Positions 55,907-64,000 of a DNA stretch of 64,000 bases are shown piece by piece (the first letter of the stretch is position 1; the number at the start of each line of letters is the position of its first letter). This DNA is from Mycobacterium sp. GA-2829. GTDB taxonomy: Bacteria; Actinomycetota; Actinomycetes; Mycobacteriales; Mycobacteriaceae. The stretch is taken from the NCBI RefSeq assembly GCF_001499965.1, contig NZ_LQIT01000020.1:1-64000 (forward strand), written 5' to 3'. Both the position numbers and the translations under genes were made by a program. The notes under the pieces were generated by a model, which saw nothing but the letters and a program-made list of their open reading frames with translations, was not told the origin of the DNA and did no database searches.

Positions 55907-56802
55907 CAGCGCGCACACCCGTCCAGCGGCGCCACGTCGACGGACACCTCGATCTTGCTGCTCTCGGAGTCGGTGTAGATGATCCCCCGCAGCGGTGGCA
56001 CGTCGGCGTAGTCGCGGCCGACGCCCACCACGACGTAGCGTTCGTCCTCCAGTGCGGCGTTGGTGGGATCCAGCCCGAGCCACTGGTTCTGGGGTGTCCA
56101 CACCGAAGCCCAGGCGTGCGTCGCATCGATGCCGACCATGCGTTCCTTTCCGGGGGGAGGGTCCGTCGCCAGGTAACCCGAGACATAGCTGGCGGCCAGA
56201 CCGTTCGCGCGCAGGCAGGCGATCGCCAGCCGAGCGAAGTCCTGACATACCCCCTCGCGCGCCGTCAAAACCTCGTTGACCTTGGTCGACACCGTGGTGG
56301 ACCCGGACCGGTAGGTGAAGTCGCGGTTGATCCGCGTGTTCAGGTCGTGCAGCACCTCGATCAGCGGCCGGCCGGGGGTGAAACTCGGTGCGGCGTAATC
56401 ACGTACGGCCGCGGTGATCTCCGGCGGACTGAGGTCGAGGGTGAATTCGGTGGCCAGTGCGCCGTCGGCTCCGACCGGCCGGGCCAATTCCCACGGCGCC
56501 CGGGCGGATCCGCCGCTGTAGAGCGACTCCGGTGGCGGATCGACCTCGACGACCGAACTGCTGGTGATGCTGAGCACCCGGTGACGGTCGGTGACGTGAA
56601 AGTACGAGCTCGCGTTGCCGTAGGCGTCGCGGCTGGTGGAGCTGTCGGCGGGTTCGGGATCGATGGTCAGCTCGTGGGTCAGGCACCGCTGCCGGTCGGA
56701 GTCGCGCGGGGTGAGGAAGCCGCGGCCGTAGGAGCTGGTCACCACGTCGGAGTAGGTGTAGACGGTGCGGTGGATGATGCGGTACGTACGGGTCGCTTTC
56801 AC
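55906..56802 (-). CDS. Transglutaminase-like protease-fold protein (Rv2569c-like)
   Basis: 298 aa. N-terminal beta domain (about 1-95) and a transglutaminase-like core with an intact triad: Cys186 in EGVCQDFARL, His229 in DATHAWASV and Asp245 in WLGLDPTNA. It is cytoplasmic by sequence. Enzymes of this type can cleave or cross-link amide bonds. GTG 56802 overlaps the upstream stop (GTGA). In comparable gene sets this acts with ATP-grasp and DUF403 domains, but no reaction has been shown here. Confidence 0.9.
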   Translation of the reverse strand: MKATRTYRIIHRTVYTYSDVVTSSYGRGFLTPRDSDRQRCLTHELTIDPEPADSSTSRDAYGNASSYFHVTDRHRVLSITSSSVVEVDPPPESLYSGGSARAPWELARPVGADGALATEFTLDLSPPEITAAVRDYAAPSFTPGRPLIEVLHDLNTRINRDFTYRSGSTTVSTKVNEVLTAREGVCQDFARLAIACLRANGLAASYVSGYLATDPPPGKERMVGIDATHAWASVWTPQNQWLGLDPTNAALEDERYVVVGVGRDYADVPPLRGIIYTDSESSKIEVSVDVAPLDGCAR

Positions 56803-59420
56803 GGCAGCACCCGGCGTTCGGCGGGCCCCCACAGCGGCTGCATCCCGCCGGGCAGCGAGAGGTGCGTCGTCGTGATGACCCCCGACAGCGCGCGCAGGTC
56901 CCGCTGGACGGCGTCGAGCAGGTCGGCCAGTTCGGCTCGCCTGCCGTCGGCGGTGACGTCCTCGAGGTCGGCGGGGTCGACGCGGCGCAACCGGGTGGCG
57001 AGGTCGTCGACAAGACGTTGCGGGCGTGAGGAACCCGACGAACCCGGAAGTGCGCGCAGACCGTCGCGCAGGCGGTCGAACTGGTAGGCCAGCGAGCGGG
57101 GGTTCTCGGCGTCGAACAGCAGCAGGTCGGCCACGGCGGACACCCGCACGGTGCCGAGCATCCGGCGCCGGTAGATCACCGACGACTCGCAGGCCACCAG
57201 GGTGGATTCGGTGATCGTCTGCTCGGCGCCGCGGCTGCGCACGTCGACCAACGTGGCCCGCAGCAGCCCGACCAGCCCCAGTCCGCGTTCGATGCGTTTG
57301 CCGATGTCCATCATCGTCCAGCCGGCATCGCGGATCATGGATTCGGCGGCCACCCCGGACAGCGCCAGCATCCCCGCCAGGGTGGCGCTGTGCGCGGACG
57401 CCAAGTAGGCGTCGCCCTCGGTCTTGGATTCCGGTGGCGCCGACGAGGATCGGAGCACGGCGCGTTCGACGGCGGCGAGCACCATCCAGGTGTCGTTGGA
57501 CATCTGGTCGCGCACCGAGCGGGCCGCCAGCCCGAGCCGTTCGACCGATTGGGCGAGCGATCCGGGGCGGTGCCGGTCGGCGGTCAGCGCCCACAGGGTG
57601 GTCGGCGCGGTCGCAATCATCTCCGCCTGGTCGCCGCGCGCCCCGGTGTCGGTGCCGGTGAGTTTCCCGATGGCGGTGAGTAGCACCGGAACGCACGCAC
57701 TGCCGTCCACCTCCTGCCGGTACCGGTACTCGTGGTAGCGCTCCCGGGTCACGGTGAGCAGTCGTGCGGTGTACTCGGCGCGTTCGGCGTAGCGGCCCAA
57801 CCAGAACAGGTCCGACAACACGCGCGGGGAGGTGACCTCGCGGGTGGGGCTCGCGGTGACGGGCGCGGCGATGTCGGGTTCGACGCCCGTGGTGCGCTCG
57901 GCGGTGACGCGTGCCGGGCTGCGGATCCAGACATCCTTGGCCGCAATGGTTCTCAACTTGTAGGCGGCGTTGCCCGGGGCCAGCAGGTAGCCGAGCCCGC
58001 CGATCATCGGGGCGTAGCCGCCGCGCTGGGCGACGGTGAACAACCGCATTCCGACACTCGCCGCCGACAGGCCGTCGTCGCGGTGCACGGTCGGCGCCGA
58101 CGAGAACTGCGGCAGTTCCCGGCCGATCCACTGCCACGGCGCGGCGTCGATCCGTGCGGCCATCTCGTCGCGCTGGGCCCGGGACAGCGCGGAGCCGACG
58201 ACGGACTCCCCACCGGTCACCGGGGTAAAAACCAGCGAGGCGACGTTGCTCAGCAGGTGTGAGCGTTCCAGGTCGATACCGCCCCAGTAGACCGGTGCGG
58301 TCGCCAGCAGCGGTGTCTCCCCCAGCAGTTCTTCGGCGACTTCGGGCAGGAAGCGCTGCAGACCGGGGCTCTCCAGGATGCCGCTGCCCAAGGTGTTGAC
58401 GACGGTGACCGCGCCGCGCCGCTGCGCCTCGACCAGCCCGACCACGCCGAGCCGGGAGTCCGCACGCAGGTCGAGCGGATCGGCGTAGTCGGCGTCCACC
58501 CGCCGCAGCACGACGTCGACGCGTTTGAGCGTGCCCAGCGAGCGCATCCACAGCTTGCCGTCGCGCACCACCAGATCGGGGCTCTCCACCAGTGGGAACC
58601 CGAGCATGCCGGCCAGGTACGCCTGGTCGAACGCGGTCGCGGAGTGGATGCCCGGGCTGAGCACCACGACGACGGGTTCCTCGGCCGCCGCGGGCGCGGC
58701 GTCGATCAGCGCCAGGCGCAGCGCTTGGGCCCACGGTGACGCCGGGCGCGGCCGGAGCTGCTCGTACAGTTCGGGGATCGCGTGGGCGACGACCCGGCGG
58801 TCGGCCATCGCGAACCCGGCCCCCGAGGGTGCCTGGGTCCAGTCGGCGTTCACCGCGAACGACCCGTCCTCGGTGCGGCTGACATCGCAGCCGTGCAGGA
58901 ACAGCTGGCGGCGGCCGGGGATCGCGATGCCGCGGGCGGCGCGCACATAGCCGGGGTGGGCGAACACCAGCTGCGCCGGCAGCACTCCGCTGGTGATCGA
59001 CCGCTGCTCGCCGTACAGGTCGGTCAACACCGCGTCCAGCAGCCGGGAGCGTTGCACCAGGCCGGATTCCAGGTGGTCCCAGTCGTCGGCGGACAGGATC
59101 AGCGGCAGCCCGTCGAGGCGCCACGGACCGGGGACGGTCTCCCCGTCCTCGTCGACGTGGAGGTAGGTGATGCCGTCGTTGTCGACGAGGCTCGCCACCA
59201 CCTCCTGCAGCTGGTCGAGCCCGCCGCGGCCGCGTTCGACGACGCACTGCGCCAGTTCGCGCCACGCCGGTCTGATGTCGCCTGCGGCGTCGACGAACTC
59301 GTCGTACCCGTCGCGCACGTCGAACAGCACCTGCTGAGCGCGCGCGGCACGGTAGCCGGCGACGACGCCGTCGACGTCGGCGGGTGCGGGCCCGGACGGA
59401 CCCTGAGCAGACAAGACCAT
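56799..59420 (-). CDS. Circularly permuted ATP-grasp fused to DUF403/alpha-E domain (Rv2567-like)
   Basis: 873 aa. The N-terminal about 500 residues are a CP_ATP-grasp type 2 (DUF404/407) domain: AHPGYVRAARGIAIPGRRQL, VVVVLSPGIHSATAFDQAYL and NTLGSGILESPGLQRFLPEV carry conserved ATP-binding positions. Residues about 545-860 are a DUF403 (alpha-E) helical domain starting RVLSDLFWLGRYAERAEYTA. Amide-ligase chemistry on a peptide or a small molecule is inferred. The ATG overlaps the previous stop (TGATG), and the GTG of the small transglutaminase overlaps its own stop. Confidence 0.9.
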   Translation of the reverse strand: MVLSAQGPSGPAPADVDGVVAGYRAARAQQVLFDVRDGYDEFVDAAGDIRPAWRELAQCVVERGRGGLDQLQEVVASLVDNDGITYLHVDEDGETVPGPWRLDGLPLILSADDWDHLESGLVQRSRLLDAVLTDLYGEQRSITSGVLPAQLVFAHPGYVRAARGIAIPGRRQLFLHGCDVSRTEDGSFAVNADWTQAPSGAGFAMADRRVVAHAIPELYEQLRPRPASPWAQALRLALIDAAPAAAEEPVVVVLSPGIHSATAFDQAYLAGMLGFPLVESPDLVVRDGKLWMRSLGTLKRVDVVLRRVDADYADPLDLRADSRLGVVGLVEAQRRGAVTVVNTLGSGILESPGLQRFLPEVAEELLGETPLLATAPVYWGGIDLERSHLLSNVASLVFTPVTGGESVVGSALSRAQRDEMAARIDAAPWQWIGRELPQFSSAPTVHRDDGLSAASVGMRLFTVAQRGGYAPMIGGLGYLLAPGNAAYKLRTIAAKDVWIRSPARVTAERTTGVEPDIAAPVTASPTREVTSPRVLSDLFWLGRYAERAEYTARLLTVTRERYHEYRYRQEVDGSACVPVLLTAIGKLTGTDTGARGDQAEMIATAPTTLWALTADRHRPGSLAQSVERLGLAARSVRDQMSNDTWMVLAAVERAVLRSSSAPPESKTEGDAYLASAHSATLAGMLALSGVAAESMIRDAGWTMMDIGKRIERGLGLVGLLRATLVDVRSRGAEQTITESTLVACESSVIYRRRMLGTVRVSAVADLLLFDAENPRSLAYQFDRLRDGLRALPGSSGSSRPQRLVDDLATRLRRVDPADLEDVTADGRRAELADLLDAVQRDLRALSGVITTTHLSLPGGMQPLWGPAERRVLP

Positions 59421-62400
59421 CACCGCAGCACGGTACGCACCCGACGCAGGTCGAGGATGCCCGGCGCGCCCACATCGGTCGACTGGCGGGCCTGCTTCTC
59501 GCGCAGCGCCGACAGGTCGATGCGGCCCGCGGTGAATCCGGTGGACTCGAAGCGACGGCCACGGCGCGATTCGGCCTCCACGGCGTTGACCGGTGGGGTG
59601 TCGTAGGACCGGCCGCCGGGGTGGGAGACGTGGTAGGTGCATCCGCCGCGGGACACCTCCGCGGCCGTGTCGACGAGTTCGAAGCGCAGCGGGCCGTCGA
59701 CGGTGATGGTGGGGTGCAGTGCGCTCGGCGGCTGCCACGCGCGATAGCGCACCCCGCCGACCTGGATGTCGGGGTTGTCGGTCGCCAACAGCGGGATCGG
59801 GTGCCCGTTGCAGGTGACGAGGTAGCGGTTGCGGTCGGCGCCGGTCAACCGCACCTGCAGCCGCTCGATCGAGGAGTCGACGTAGCGGGCGGTGCCGCTC
59901 GCGGTGGCCTGCTCCCCCAGCACGTTCCACGGTTCGATCGCGCCGCGCAGTTCGATCTCCACGCCGTCGAGGACCGCGGCGCCGATGCGGGGGAAGCGGA
60001 ACTCGGTGAACGGGTCGAGCCAGCTGGTGTCGAACGCGATCCCGTTGGCGCGCAGGTCAGCGGCGACGTCGGCGATGTCGTGGATGAGGAAGTGTGGCAA
60101 CAGGTATCGGCCGTGCAGGTTGGCGCCGTGCCGGATCAGCGGGGCGCGCAGGGGTTGGTCCCAGAACCACGCCACCAGCGCACGCACCAGCAGCGACTGC
60201 ACCATCGCCATCTGGAAGTGCGGCGGCATCTCGAAGCCGCGCAGTTCCAGCAGCCCGAGCCGGCCGCGCGCGCTGTCGGGGCTGTACAGCTTGTCGATGC
60301 AGAATTCGGCGCGGTGGGTGTTGCCGGTGATGTCGGTCAGCAGGTGGCGCAGCGCCCGGTCGGTCACCCACGCCTTGCGTCCGCCCGCGCCGCAGAGCCG
60401 GTCGATCTCGGCGAAGGCGATCTCGAGTTCGTAGAGCGCCTCCGCGCGGCCCTCGTCGACCCGTGGCGCCTGCGAGGTGGTGCCGACGAACCGCCCGGCG
60501 AACAGGTACGACAGCGCGGGATGGCGCTGCCAGTAGGTGAGCATCGACACCAGCAGGTCGGGGCGGCGCAGCAGCGGCGAGTCGGCGGGTGTGGGTCCGC
60601 CGAGGGTGATGTGGTTGCCGCCGCCGGTGCCGCCGTGGGTGCCGTCGACGTCGAACTGCTCGGTGGTCAACCGGGCGAGCCTGGCCTGTTCGTAGAGCGT
60701 CTCCAGTTGCGCACGCTGGTCGGCGAAACCGCCCGTCGGGGCGACGTTGACCTCGATGACGCCGGGGTCGGGGGTGACGGTGACCCAGCCCAGCCGGGGG
60801 TCGGTGGGCGGCGGGTAGCCCTCGACGACCAGCGGGCAGCCGACGTGCGCGGCCGCGGCCTCCACCCGGCCGACGAGGTCGACGAAGTGGTCGAGGTCCT
60901 CGGTCGGGGGCAGGAAGACGTAGAGCACCCCGTCCCGGACCTCCGAAACGAGCGCCGTCGTGGGCCCGGTGTCGTCGTCCTCGACCACGGCGTCGGGTTC
61001 GCCGGTGGGGTCGGCGAGCGTTCCGCGGCGGGCCAGCGGGTCGGCGGGATAGGTGGGTCGGGGTGGCTGCCAGCTGATCGCGTCGAGCGGCAGCCGCAGA
61101 CCGGCGGGCGAATCGCCGTCGAGCAGCACGATGCGACCGCGGCGCAGCCGCCAGTCGGCGCTGGCCCAGCCGGAGTCGTCGTCGCGGCGGTGCAGCGGCA
61201 GCACGTGGGCGGCGGGGTCGGTGACGCCCTGGTCGAGCCGGGTCAGCAGCGCCGCGCGCGCCGCCGCGGTGTCGTCGGCGAGATCGTCTGCGGCGGCGAC
61301 AGCCGGTCCAGCGGGCTGCCGGACCGCGGTGGCCAGCCGGCTCAGCGGGTCCTCGAAGGCGGGCCGGACCTGGGTGGCGGGCAACCCGAGCCCGGCCGCG
61401 ATCGCGTCGAGCAGGCGGCGGGCGGCGTCGGAATCCACGGCGTCGGCGGCTGTGCCGCCGGTCGCCCACGGGTCGGCCAGCAGTGTGGCGTCGCTCCACA
61501 GCGGTGCGCCGTCGGCCCGCCAGTACACCCCGATCTGCCAGCGCGGCAACGGTTCTCCGGGGTACCACTTGCCCTGGCTGGGCTGCACCAGCCCCTGCGG
61601 CGCCCACACGTCCTTGAGCCGGGCGGCCAGCGCGGAGGCCCGTTCCCGTTTGTGCGGGCCGTCGGCGGCGGTGGTCCACTCGGGGTCGGTGCGGTTGTCG
61701 ACGGAGACGAAGGTCGGTTCGCCGCCGACGGTGAGGCGGACGTCGGCGCGCGCCATCCGGTCGTCGACCCGGTCCCCCAGTGCGCAGATCGCCGCCCACG
61801 CGGCGTCGGTGTAGGGCAGGGTGACGCGCGGGTCCTCGTGGACCCGGGTGACGACGTTGGCGAAATCGAGGGTGGTCTCGCACGGTTCGGTGGCGCCGGT
61901 GATCGGGGCGGCGGACTCGGGGTGCGGGGTCGCCGAGAGCGGGATGTGGCCTTCTCCGGCGAACAGTCCGGAGGTGGGGTCCAGGCCGATCCAGCCGGCG
62001 CCCGGTATGTAGACCTCGGTCCAGGCGTGCAGATCGGTGAAGTCGGCGGTGGGTCCGGATGGGCCGTCGAGCGCCTTGACGTCGGAGGTGAGTTGGACGA
62101 GGTAGCCGGAGACGAAGCGGGCGGCCAAGCCGAGTTCGCGCAGGATCGACACCAGCAGCCAGGCTGAGTCCCGGCACGATCCGATGCCGGAGCGCAGCGT
62201 GTGCTCGGGCGTGTGCACCCCCGGTTCCAGCCGCAGGCTGTAGGCGACGTCGTTGTTGATCGCGCGGTTGAGGGCGACCAGGAACTCGATCGTGCCGGTG
62301 CCGGGTGCGACGGTGAAGTCCTTGACCCACCGCTGGACCAGTTCGCCGGGCCCAGAGCCGTCTCCGTCGTCGTCGACGGGTTTCAGGTACGGCTTGAGGT

Positions 62401-62737
62401 CTTCGGCGAGCGCCTGCGGGTACTGGAAGCCGATGCGTTCGGCGTAATCCTCGATGAAGAAGTCGAACGGGTTGATCACCTTGAGGTCGGCGATCAGGCC
62501 GACGGTGATCGTCAGCTGCCGGGCGCGGTTCGGGAACACCACGCGGGCAACGAAGTTGCCGAACGCGTCCTGCTGCCAGTTGATGAAGTGGTCGTCGGGT
62601 TCGACGGTCAGCGAGTAGGCCTCGATCGGGGTGCGCGAGTGCGGGGCCGGACGCAGCCGGATGACGTGCGGATGCACCTCGACGAGCCGGTCGAACGTGT
62701 AGCTGGTGCGGTGCTCCAGCGCCACCTTGATGCCCAT
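59420..62737 (-). CDS. Large transglutaminase/DUF2126 protein (Rv2566-like)
   Basis: 1105 aa. Residues 1-300: transglutaminase N-terminal beta domain and papain-like core with intact Cys188 (GIGSCRDSAW), His237 (DLHAWTEV) and Asp253 (WIGLDPTSG). Residues about 300-1100: DUF2126, including LTVGGEPTFVSVDNRTDPEW and HGGTGGGNHITLGG, which resembles a nucleotide- or peptide-binding module. First gene of the four-gene operon, so it sets expression of the whole system. ATG at 62737; upstream gap is 46 nt. No signal peptide. Confidence 0.92.
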   Translation of the reverse strand: MGIKVALEHRTSYTFDRLVEVHPHVIRLRPAPHSRTPIEAYSLTVEPDDHFINWQQDAFGNFVARVVFPNRARQLTITVGLIADLKVINPFDFFIEDYAERIGFQYPQALAEDLKPYLKPVDDDGDGSGPGELVQRWVKDFTVAPGTGTIEFLVALNRAINNDVAYSLRLEPGVHTPEHTLRSGIGSCRDSAWLLVSILRELGLAARFVSGYLVQLTSDVKALDGPSGPTADFTDLHAWTEVYIPGAGWIGLDPTSGLFAGEGHIPLSATPHPESAAPITGATEPCETTLDFANVVTRVHEDPRVTLPYTDAAWAAICALGDRVDDRMARADVRLTVGGEPTFVSVDNRTDPEWTTAADGPHKRERASALAARLKDVWAPQGLVQPSQGKWYPGEPLPRWQIGVYWRADGAPLWSDATLLADPWATGGTAADAVDSDAARRLLDAIAAGLGLPATQVRPAFEDPLSRLATAVRQPAGPAVAAADDLADDTAAARAALLTRLDQGVTDPAAHVLPLHRRDDDSGWASADWRLRRGRIVLLDGDSPAGLRLPLDAISWQPPRPTYPADPLARRGTLADPTGEPDAVVEDDDTGPTTALVSEVRDGVLYVFLPPTEDLDHFVDLVGRVEAAAAHVGCPLVVEGYPPPTDPRLGWVTVTPDPGVIEVNVAPTGGFADQRAQLETLYEQARLARLTTEQFDVDGTHGGTGGGNHITLGGPTPADSPLLRRPDLLVSMLTYWQRHPALSYLFAGRFVGTTSQAPRVDEGRAEALYELEIAFAEIDRLCGAGGRKAWVTDRALRHLLTDITGNTHRAEFCIDKLYSPDSARGRLGLLELRGFEMPPHFQMAMVQSLLVRALVAWFWDQPLRAPLIRHGANLHGRYLLPHFLIHDIADVAADLRANGIAFDTSWLDPFTEFRFPRIGAAVLDGVEIELRGAIEPWNVLGEQATASGTARYVDSSIERLQVRLTGADRNRYLVTCNGHPIPLLATDNPDIQVGGVRYRAWQPPSALHPTITVDGPLRFELVDTAAEVSRGGCTYHVSHPGGRSYDTPPVNAVEAESRRGRRFESTGFTAGRIDLSALREKQARQSTDVGAPGILDLRRVRTVLR

Positions 62738-62783
62738 CCGCTGATCCCATCACACCGTGTCGGGGTGCGCATGCCCGCCGCGG

Positions 62784-63713
62784 TCAGGTCTGCGCCACCC
62801 GCGGGATGAGCGTCCCCTTGGGCCGCAGCACCAGCACCAGCACCCCGGCCACCACGATGCCGACGAGGTTGACCAGCAGCTGCAGCGCCGATTTCGCCGC
62901 CACGTCCCACTGCCCGACGGTGGCCGCGACGACGGCGAATCCGGCCGCGGTGACGGTGTACACCGAAATGAACACCCCCACCAGACCCGTCGCCCGCGCC
63001 GACACCAGCGACAGCATGCCCGCCGCCCCGGCCAGCAGCGCCACCACGAACGACAGCGGCCCGACCCGGAAGATGAAGTCGACCTCGTCGACGTGGGATA
63101 CGGAGTCCACCGTCAACCAGCCGACCGCCTCTGCGGCCATCGTGCACAGTGCGGTGATCCCCATCGCGATCGGGAATCCGACGAGCAGCGCCAGGGTTGC
63201 GCGCCGGGCCAGGCTGCGTCGGCGTTGGACGAGTGCGACGGCGAGCGCGGCCAGCGGCCCGAACTCCGGACCGAGCACCATCGCGCCGACGACCGTCACG
63301 GTGGAGTCGGTGACCACGCCGACCGCGGTGAGCAGGCAGGCCAGGGTGAGGAACATGATGAAGGTGACGCTGAGCGTCGCCTCTTCCCTTGTGCGCCCGA
63401 TCAATTCGTCCCAGATGACGGCGTCGGCCGGATCGCCCTCGGCGGCATCCTCGGCGCGGTGCGCGCGGGTGGAGAGCACGGTGTCGAGGATCTCGAGGGT
63501 GATCGCACCGCGGTGGTGCACCTCGAGTTCCTTGAGCCGCCTGATGACGTCGTTGGCGCATTCGCGGGCGATGTCGGCGGTGATCTCGTCACCGGCCGGA
63601 TCCAGCGAGACGCCCGCGTAGAGCAGGATGTTCGCCACCCCGACCTCCGAGCGGAGCACCTCGAGCACCGGGTCGCGCAACTCCTCCGGCGCGATGACCC
63701 GCAGATGCAGCAC
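62784..63713 (-). CDS. DUF389 membrane protein
   Basis: 309 aa. A soluble N-terminal domain (about 1-105, LHLRVIAPEELRDPVLEVL) resembles the regulatory domain of DUF389 proteins. Six or so helices follow, including TVTVVGAMVLGPEFGPLAAL, the family signature. Function unknown; transport or signalling has been suggested for the family. GTG 63713 lies 6 nt after TACTCT (63720-63725), a leaderless start. Confidence 0.9.
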   Translation of the reverse strand: MLHLRVIAPEELRDPVLEVLRSEVGVANILLYAGVSLDPAGDEITADIARECANDVIRRLKELEVHHRGAITLEILDTVLSTRAHRAEDAAEGDPADAVIWDELIGRTREEATLSVTFIMFLTLACLLTAVGVVTDSTVTVVGAMVLGPEFGPLAALAVALVQRRRSLARRATLALLVGFPIAMGITALCTMAAEAVGWLTVDSVSHVDEVDFIFRVGPLSFVVALLAGAAGMLSLVSARATGLVGVFISVYTVTAAGFAVVAATVGQWDVAAKSALQLLVNLVGIVVAGVLVLVLRPKGTLIPRVAQT

Positions 63714-63743
63714 CGGCCGAGAGTAGCGCCCGGACGGCCGCTC

Positions 63744-64000
63744 TCAGGGCATCTCGGGCCGACTGGCTCCGGTTCGGCGTCCAACCAGGCGCACCCCGAG
63801 TTCGTCGACCGGCACCTCGTGGCCCGCCCCGCAGCGGATCTCCACGGTCGCCTCCTCACCGCAGTCGAGGTGGGTCAGTCGCAACCGGCTGTCGTCGATG
63901 TGGCGGCGGCCCCATTCGAACAGCGCCCAGACCACCGGCATGAAATCGCGTCCGGCGTCGGTGAGCACGTATTCGTCCCGGCGGCGCTGACCGGGTTCCT
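63744..64000 (-). CDS. HxlR-family winged-helix regulator (5' end outside window)
   Basis: C-terminal about 85 residues only. The segment RRRDEYVLTDAGRDFMPVVW followed by ALFEWGRRHIDD matches HxlR winged-helix proteins (end of wing and dimerisation helix). The distal part has a cysteine pair about 11 residues apart (DCGEEATVEIRCGAG), reminiscent of HxlR C-terminal metal or redox sites. Start and recognition helix lie beyond base 64000. The gap to the DUF389 gene is 30 nt. Confidence 0.8.
   Translation of the reverse strand, partial: EPGQRRRDEYVLTDAGRDFMPVVWALFEWGRRHIDDSRLRLTHLDCGEEATVEIRCGAGHEVPVDELGVRLVGRRTGASRPEMP

Noticed and set aside
55906..59562. Single 1218-codon frame joining the small transglutaminase with the region upstream
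   Set aside because: Its N-terminal two thirds is out of frame with the ATP-grasp/DUF403 gene and is Arg/Pro-rich noise; the GTG at 56802 is the real start.
59384..62167. Plus-strand open frame of 927 codons opposite the large transglutaminase
   Set aside because: Antisense shadow; the opposite strand has intact catalytic motifs and operon overlaps.

Overview
The window is a high-GC actinobacterial chromosome segment from a rapid-growing, non-tuberculous mycobacterium (Mycolicibacterium-like). The evidence is the conserved mycobacterial gene order (priA; esterase/monooxygenase; metK-coaBC-rpoZ-gmk-mihF; pyrF-carB-carA-pyrC-pyrB-pyrR; nusB-efp-pepQ; aroQ-aroB-aroK-aroC; aroE-mltG-ruvX-alaS; rarA and the transglutaminase/ATP-grasp set), mycobacteria-restricted families (mIHF, the non-helicase PriA, B-4DMT protein) and very frequent 1-4 nt stop/start overlaps. 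From memory of the M. tuberculosis H37Rv gene order, these blocks correspond to Rv1379-Rv1402 and Rv2533c-Rv2569c. Here they are adjacent.

Layout. 0-8.3 kb: DUF2207 membrane protein (cut by the window edge), priA, a Tat-exported lipoprotein amidase and a YhhN protein on the minus strand, then a plus-strand HSL esterase overlapping a Baeyer-Villiger-type monooxygenase. 8.3-12.3 kb: metK, coaBC, rpoZ, gmk and mihF. 12.7-13.5 kb: two small secreted proteins sharing a C-terminal aromatic motif. 13.5-22.7 kb: complete de novo UMP operon (pyrR first, pyrF late), each gene overlapping or abutting the next, with a candidate PyrR-binding hairpin next to the pyrR Shine-Dalgarno. 22.8-25.3 kb: a serine hydrolase and a class A flavin monooxygenase, both apparently leaderless. 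25.3-38.8 kb: nusB/efp/pepQ, shikimate genes, a quinone-oxidoreductase-like gene, a prepilin-peptidase-like gene, mltG, ruvX, alaS and a YjbQ-family gene.

38.9-52.5 kb is accessory. It holds a gas-vesicle cluster (gvpA-F-G-O-J-L-S-K) headed by two genes whose products both end in an acidic block followed by an Arg-rich tail. After a roughly 0.85-kb non-coding stretch there is a lipid/polyketide locus: acyl-activating ligase, MMPL/RND transporter, ICMT-type methyltransferase and type III polyketide synthase. The logical pathway is fatty-acyl activation, polyketide extension to an alkylpyrone or alkylresorcinol, O-methylation and export. An ArsR/SRPBCC pair with an obvious operator follows.

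52.5-64 kb: rarA, DUF3097, then a four-gene overlapping operon (large transglutaminase/DUF2126, circularly permuted ATP-grasp fused to DUF403, small transglutaminase, zinc metallopeptidase). This looks like a peptide/protein-modification system whose substrate is unknown. A DUF389 membrane protein and a truncated HxlR regulator close the window.

I saw no rRNA, tRNA, insertion sequence, prophage or CRISPR array. Four long perfect-stem hairpins mark gene or operon ends. Many starts lie 6-8 nt downstream of a TANNNT hexamer, as expected for mycobacterial leaderless transcripts.
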